Source: Fremontodendron californicum (taxonomy: Eukaryota > Streptophyta > Magnoliopsida > Malvales > Malvaceae). From it: a stretch of DNA of 64,000 bases. Position numbers and translations under genes: made by a program. Numbering within the stretch: the stretch's first letter is position 1; the number at the start of each line of letters is the position of its first letter. The stretch spans positions 5,417,501 to 5,481,500 of the forward strand of contig JAULJL010000034.1 in the NCBI GenBank assembly GCA_030761205.1, read 5' to 3'. The notes below the pieces were generated by a model, which saw only the letters and a list, made by a program, of their open reading frames with translations, did not search any database and was not told the origin of the DNA. Of this stretch, positions 59,883-64,000 are shown piece after piece.

Positions 59883-61425
59883 TGTGGTGATTCCAATATT
59901 TGTAGTATAGATGATTATTGATAACTCTATGATATATAGTTATTTTACCATATTTTGTGCATTCAAATCGGGTAAGTCCTTGAAGTTTTTATTCGGAATT
60001 GATTAGTTTTAATTGTTTTTAGGTTAATTTTATTTATTTATTTCATGTTTAAATTAGTTATTAAGTTAGTGTTTTTGTATTTTTATAGGTCCAAAGTGAG
60101 AAGGAGCTTCGAGGTGCGAAAAGACGAAAAAATGAGCAAAGCAACGCATGGGCAGATTTGACCTCCAAAACTTGTTGCTAGCAAAACATGATCTTAAAAT
60201 CTTTATTCAAAAAAACTTTCTTCTTGACTTTTGAATCTGATTTCCATACATTTCCAACGGTAGTTTACTCGTCCAAATCAAACAAGATTTGCCCATCCAA
60301 ATCAGATGAGGAAGTGCGAGAAGACGGAGGAAGTAGCATCAGCCAACCAGCAAGGCTATAGTCGCGGCGCCAGCCAAGCAGAAAGTCAGCGCTGCAGTGC
60401 CGAGGCGAAAAAAAACTGTTGTTTACCTGTTGCTTGCACGCGAAGTTTCTGACTTCAAGGGTCTAAAACTCTATAAATAGGATTTAAGCCTCAAATATGG
60501 GGGAATCAAGACCTATAAACCTAATTTTATTAAGAGGAGAGTAGCCACCAAAGATTTGCAAAGAGCTAAGAGAAATTTTGGAGGATTGAAGACTGAAGAC
60601 CTGACAAAGCTTAGTTTTTTCTTTTCTTTTCTTTTCCTTTACTCTTCTTTATCTTTCTTGTAATATTGATGATAGGGAAACTCCTTTGTTTTATATTTTT
60701 ATTATTTAGCATGAACTAATTTATTTTTCTAGGATTGCAATGGAACTCAACATGTAGTTTGGATTATTTTTCTTTCTTTCTTTCTTGATTTAATGATATT
60801 TGATGTTGTTTGTTCAATCTTGTACTTAATGCTTCTAATTGCTTAGCTACCAATTAGATTGATTTGGTAACCTAGATACAACTTGGAAAAGGGAGTTTAG
60901 TGTTAGACATGGATTGAATAACACATGTTTCATATTCATTTATTATGATGAATTGATCTGCATGTAGGGTAGGAATATACTTACGTGTTATGTGTAACCA
61001 ATTTTAGAGTCTAAGCTTAATGAGTTTTTCTTTAATTCAATTATCATAGGAATATAGTTAATTGGTTAAGAGGAATTTTTTATAAGATCATCGGAAGATT
61101 CTTATAAATAGATTAGAACTCTAGGTTAACAAATCAATATCATTAGTCAAGTTAAGAGGGTAGGAGAAGTTCATACGAAGTGTTGAGGAAAATTGTAATC
61201 CTAGGCTTTTCTCATTTGATTTAATCTATTTTTTATTTGCAATATTTTATTATTAGTTAGTTTATTTAATTTAATTTAATTTAATTAATTGTTTGAATAA
61301 GATTAAGTTGTTCTAATTTTAGTACTTAACGAATTTGGTAACAATTTCTCGTGGGAAAGATACTCTACTCTTCAATTTATTACTTGTTAACGATATGTGC
61401 ACTTGTGTGGTTAAATCCGACAACA
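59883..61425 (+). repeat. 5' LTR of the Athila-like element
   Basis: Proposed from TGTGGTGATT to ...CAACA just before the PBS. A TATA box CTATAAATAG lies at 60471-60480, and T-rich sequence at 60610-60640 may hold the polyadenylation region. The exact left edge is an estimate because the partner LTR is not in the window. Confidence 0.65.
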
Positions 61426-61431
61426 AGTTTT

Positions 61432-61450
61432 TGGTGCCGTTGCCGGGGAA
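61432..61450 (+). other. Primer binding site (tRNA-Asp type)
   Basis: TGGTGCCGTTGCCGGGGAA differs at one base from the TGGCGCCGTTGCCGGGGAA site typical of Athila/Tat elements, which is complementary to the 3' end of tRNA-Asp. Confidence 0.85.
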
Positions 61451-61609
61451 TTGTTTTACTATTTTTGTTAATATTAATACTAAGCAATTTTAGTCTTAAT
61501 TCAAACTTTCTTATTTATTTATTTATTTATTTTATTTTTCTTTTCAGGTTTTATTGATCATTGAATGCAAAAAGGGGGGTCATGAACAAGATGCAATCAC
61601 TGTTTTATT

Positions 61610-62346
61610 TGCATAGGTGGCTGCACTTAACAAGAAGCTTGACAATTTAGGTGCATATGTCATCCAAAGTTCGTTTGCAATTTGTGAATTATGTGAGGAA
61701 AGACATCATAGTGATTGTTGCCAATATGTTGGAAACTAAAATATGCATCAAAATAGTTTCTATTCCAACAACTACAATCTAGGTTGGGGAGATCACAAAA
61801 ATTTTTCCTGGAGTAACAATCATGGTCCTCATATTCAAACAATCAAGCATATCCTTTTGAGTTTTCATCACAAGCCTAAGCAGCTGCTCCAGAAAATAAG
61901 CCATCATTGGAAGAGGTGTTCATGTATTACATGGCAAGCACCGATGCTATCATTCAGTCAAGCCCAAGCAGCTGCTCCAAAAAATAAGCCATCATTGGAA
62001 GAGGTGTTCATGCATTACATGGCAAGCACCGATGCTATCATTCAGTCAAGCCCAAGCAGCTGCTCCAGAAAATAAGCCATCATTGGAATAGGTGTTCATG
62101 CATTACATGGCAAGCACCGATGCTATACTTCAGAGTCAAGAAGCATTACTTCAAAGTCAAGCGGCTCTTGAAACACAAATAGGCCAGCTTGCAAATGTCA
62201 TTAACAATCGTCCTCAAGAAACTCTTCCAAGTGACATTGAATCTAATTCCAGGTCAGGTGAAGACGAGTATTGTAATGAAATCACACTCAGTAGTGAACA
62301 AGAGATAGATGAGGATAGCAAGAACCCTGAATTGCCAAATAAGTAG
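61610..62346 (+). pseudogene. Athila-type gag C-terminal remnant
   Basis: Pieces in shifted frames read VAALNKKLDNLGAYVIQSSF, the cysteine/histidine knuckle CELCEERHHSDCC, NNYNLGWGDHKNFSWSNNHG, LEEVFMHYMASTDAI, then ALETQIGQLANVINNRPQET and LPSDIESN...ITLSSEQE. These are the standard blocks of the C-terminal half of Athila gag. The N-terminal half is missing, stops interrupt it (TAA near 61740), and an 88-bp triplication disrupts the frame. Confidence 0.85.
61872..62135 (+). repeat. 88-bp tandem triplication within gag
   Basis: The unit beginning AAGCCTAAGCAGCTGCTCC starts at 61872, 61960 and 62048. The copies differ at only a few bases. 88 is not a multiple of 3, so each copy falls in a different frame. 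Confidence 0.92.
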
Positions 62347-62523
62347 CTTGAAGAAGAAGTTGTGATGGAGCAAGAAAATGAAAAAGAGGAGATTCAATGT
62401 GACCCACTACCAAACAATCCTATTGAAGAAGAAAAAATGGATGAAAAAGAAGTTGAAAAAGTGCGAATAGAGGTGACCCACCACTACCTTTTTCTCAATG
62501 CATCCACAACCTAGCTAGTCAAT

Positions 62524-62712
62524 GTGATAGATAATGCTATTAAAGAAGAGTTTATAGAAATTTATCCCATTGATTCGCTTGCGACATTATTAAATTCTAC
62601 TTTCGAGAAGGATGAATTTCGCTTTCAAGCCTGCAAGACTGCTAAATTGTTCAAAGAAAAAAGAAACAAATGGCATGAATCGAAAATCATCAAGTGGCTA
62701 GATACAAAATGA
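62524..62712 (+). pseudogene. Possible pol/integrase tail fragment
   Basis: A 62-codon frame contains FQACKTAKLFKEKRNKWHES, which resembles the segment ahead of the integrase C-terminal domain in gypsy elements (pattern K-Y/F-KEK-K-WHD). It lies where the deleted pol would end, directly before the 3' non-coding region. Confidence 0.45.
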
Positions 62713-64000
62713 TGAACCTGGAATAGTCAAGTCGATAACTATAAATCAAGCGCTTCTTGGGAGGCAACCCAAGTTCTAAATTTTTTCTTTTCTTTTCTTT
62801 AATTTTTTAGATATTCTTATTTAAATTTTTTTTTTTGTAGTAGGCACTCACCCAACTTGGACAAGCATAATGAGGTCTATGAGAAAAATAGAGCTTCTCC
62901 TGCTTTGCTTTCATCGATAGAGAAGTTTTCTTATTCTTACTCTTTTTATTTCTACATATTGAGGATAATGTTTGTTTTAAGTTTGGGGTGATATCTTAAT
63001 TTCTTTTCTATGTTTATGTTTAGGAGTCTATTAAAGAAAAAAAATTTCTTGAGATATTGTGCACTTATGATGAGGTCCTTATTCCATGATGAAATTTTTT
63101 AGTTATGTATTTATCTTGACTCTTCGGAAAAACATAAGCATAATATGATTTTATATTAAATTCTTTTGTTAGTTTCATGTTAGGATGTGATTTTCACTAA
63201 TTGTGCACTTAATATCTTGCTTAGATTTGTATTGCTTGTTTAAAGATTGCTTATGCTGATGTGAATTGCGATTATGTCAAGAAGCCTAGAATTTGTTTGA
63301 TTCTCTCTCGAGGCGAAATCCTAGACAACACTAAGTTGAGGAGATGATTTAGGTCATCTTTGGATCGTTTGAGTCTTTGTAGCCTACCTTTATATATTAA
63401 TATCCTTAGTCTACCTCTTTGAGCTTAATTGATATATCTCTTTTCTTTAATTGCCACATCTTTTAGCCTAGCCAAATAAGAAAAACCATGAGTAACCCTC
63501 ACTACATAGACATGTGTATGATATTACAGGAAATAATTATAAGCTATATCAAATTTGGGTGAAATGGTGATGTGAATGGGAAAAAAAAGGAAACAAAGAA
63601 AAGATTATGATTTTTCGAAAACGAATAACCGGAAAAAAAAAGATAATAAAGTGGTGAAGCAAAAAAAAAAAGTGTGTTCAAAGAATGAAGTATGTAATTT
63701 GAGGTAAAAACTATGGCTCTTAAAAGAAATCCTGAAAAAAAGTGAAAAGTGTCTATGGGTGACTTAAACCGAAATATATCATTTATCATACCTTGACCCT
63801 AGCCTTTCATTACAAGCTTAATAAAGACCTACTTGATCCTTGATGAAGTGTTAGTCTAAATTAGTGGAGAGAGATGAAAAGCAAACATATGAGAATCTAG
63901 TACTAATTCGTATTTTGCATTGACATAAACTTATTCGGATTGCATGGAATGATTTGCAAAGAGATTATTCACACACACACTCAAAATACATTCAAGCATG

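Larger units (their letters stand above)
59883..64000 (+). mobile_element. Athila-like Ty3/gypsy retrotransposon, deletion derivative (3' LTR off-window)
   Basis: The 5' LTR is followed by a tRNA-Asp-type PBS (61432-61450), a headless gag, a very short pol-like piece, then the long 3' non-coding region. That region has phrases typical of this lineage (AAGCGCTTCTTGGGAGGCAA at about 62740-62765, ATTGAGGATAATGTTTGTTT at about 62959, CATACCTTGACCCTAGCC near 63790). Protease, reverse transcriptase, RNase H and most of integrase are absent, leaving about 1.3 kb between PBS and tail where an intact Athila has several kilobases. Confidence 0.82.

Noticed and set aside
61432..61450. tRNA-like sequence GGTGCCGTTGCCGGGGAA
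   Set aside because: It is the complement of a tRNA 3' end at the expected primer-binding position of an LTR element, not a tRNA gene.

Overview
The window looks like AT-rich nuclear DNA from a flowering plant, most likely a eudicot. The evidence is a 20-plus-exon kinesin-14 gene with plant-type GT/AG introns, a MIR319 precursor, a small plant-only three-exon gene, Ty1/copia and Ty3/gypsy (Athila-like) LTR retrotransposons, and many short TIR elements. I cannot name the species from the sequence. About one fifth of the window is genes (introns included); most of the rest is layered transposon debris.

Layout. 1-3968: 3' end of a Ty3/gypsy-type element (tandem-repeat-rich tail, polypurine tract, 3' LTR). 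3969-11750: gene-free, with MITEs and a three-layer nest in which a Mutator-like element (9504-10786) sits in a CACTA-like element (9342-11091), which sits in a MITE. 11756-16250: a young but internally deleted Ty1/copia element on the minus strand, with LTRs, PBS, PPT and a 5-bp target duplication. 18165-18390: MIR319 on the plus strand, its transcript probably starting near 18090. 23821-32715: a KIN-14 kinesin (calponin-homology domain, coiled coil, neck, motor, tail) whose introns hold five TIR elements, four of them with clear target duplications. 33500-45000: gene-free; it contains a proximal duplication (about 38010-38578 and 42900-44435) and a TIR element (about 38814-42443) carrying a decayed plant-mobile-domain gene. 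45456-46225 (minus): a conserved 165-residue plant protein of unknown function. 46700-59350: hAT, Harbinger, foldback, LINE and Helitron-like remnants. 59883-64000: Athila-like LTR retrotransposon deletion derivative, running off the right edge.

Host genes. Three loci look like host genes: MIR319 (represses CIN-class TCP transcription factors), the minus-end-directed kinesin, and the small unknown protein. They share no pathway. The kinesin exons join in perfect phase except at two junctions, and one intron appears to have been made from a transposon-hit exon.

The most interesting signals are: (i) the candidate intronisation of a MULE-disrupted kinesin exon (30977-31657); (ii) hairpins with paired, compensating differences in the mobile-domain element; (iii) the three-level TE nest with a telomere-like tract; (iv) the G-rich TTCGGG arrays inside a hAT element; (v) the young but defective copia element just upstream of MIR319. 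All calls were made by eye; homology statements rest on remembered family features, not searches.
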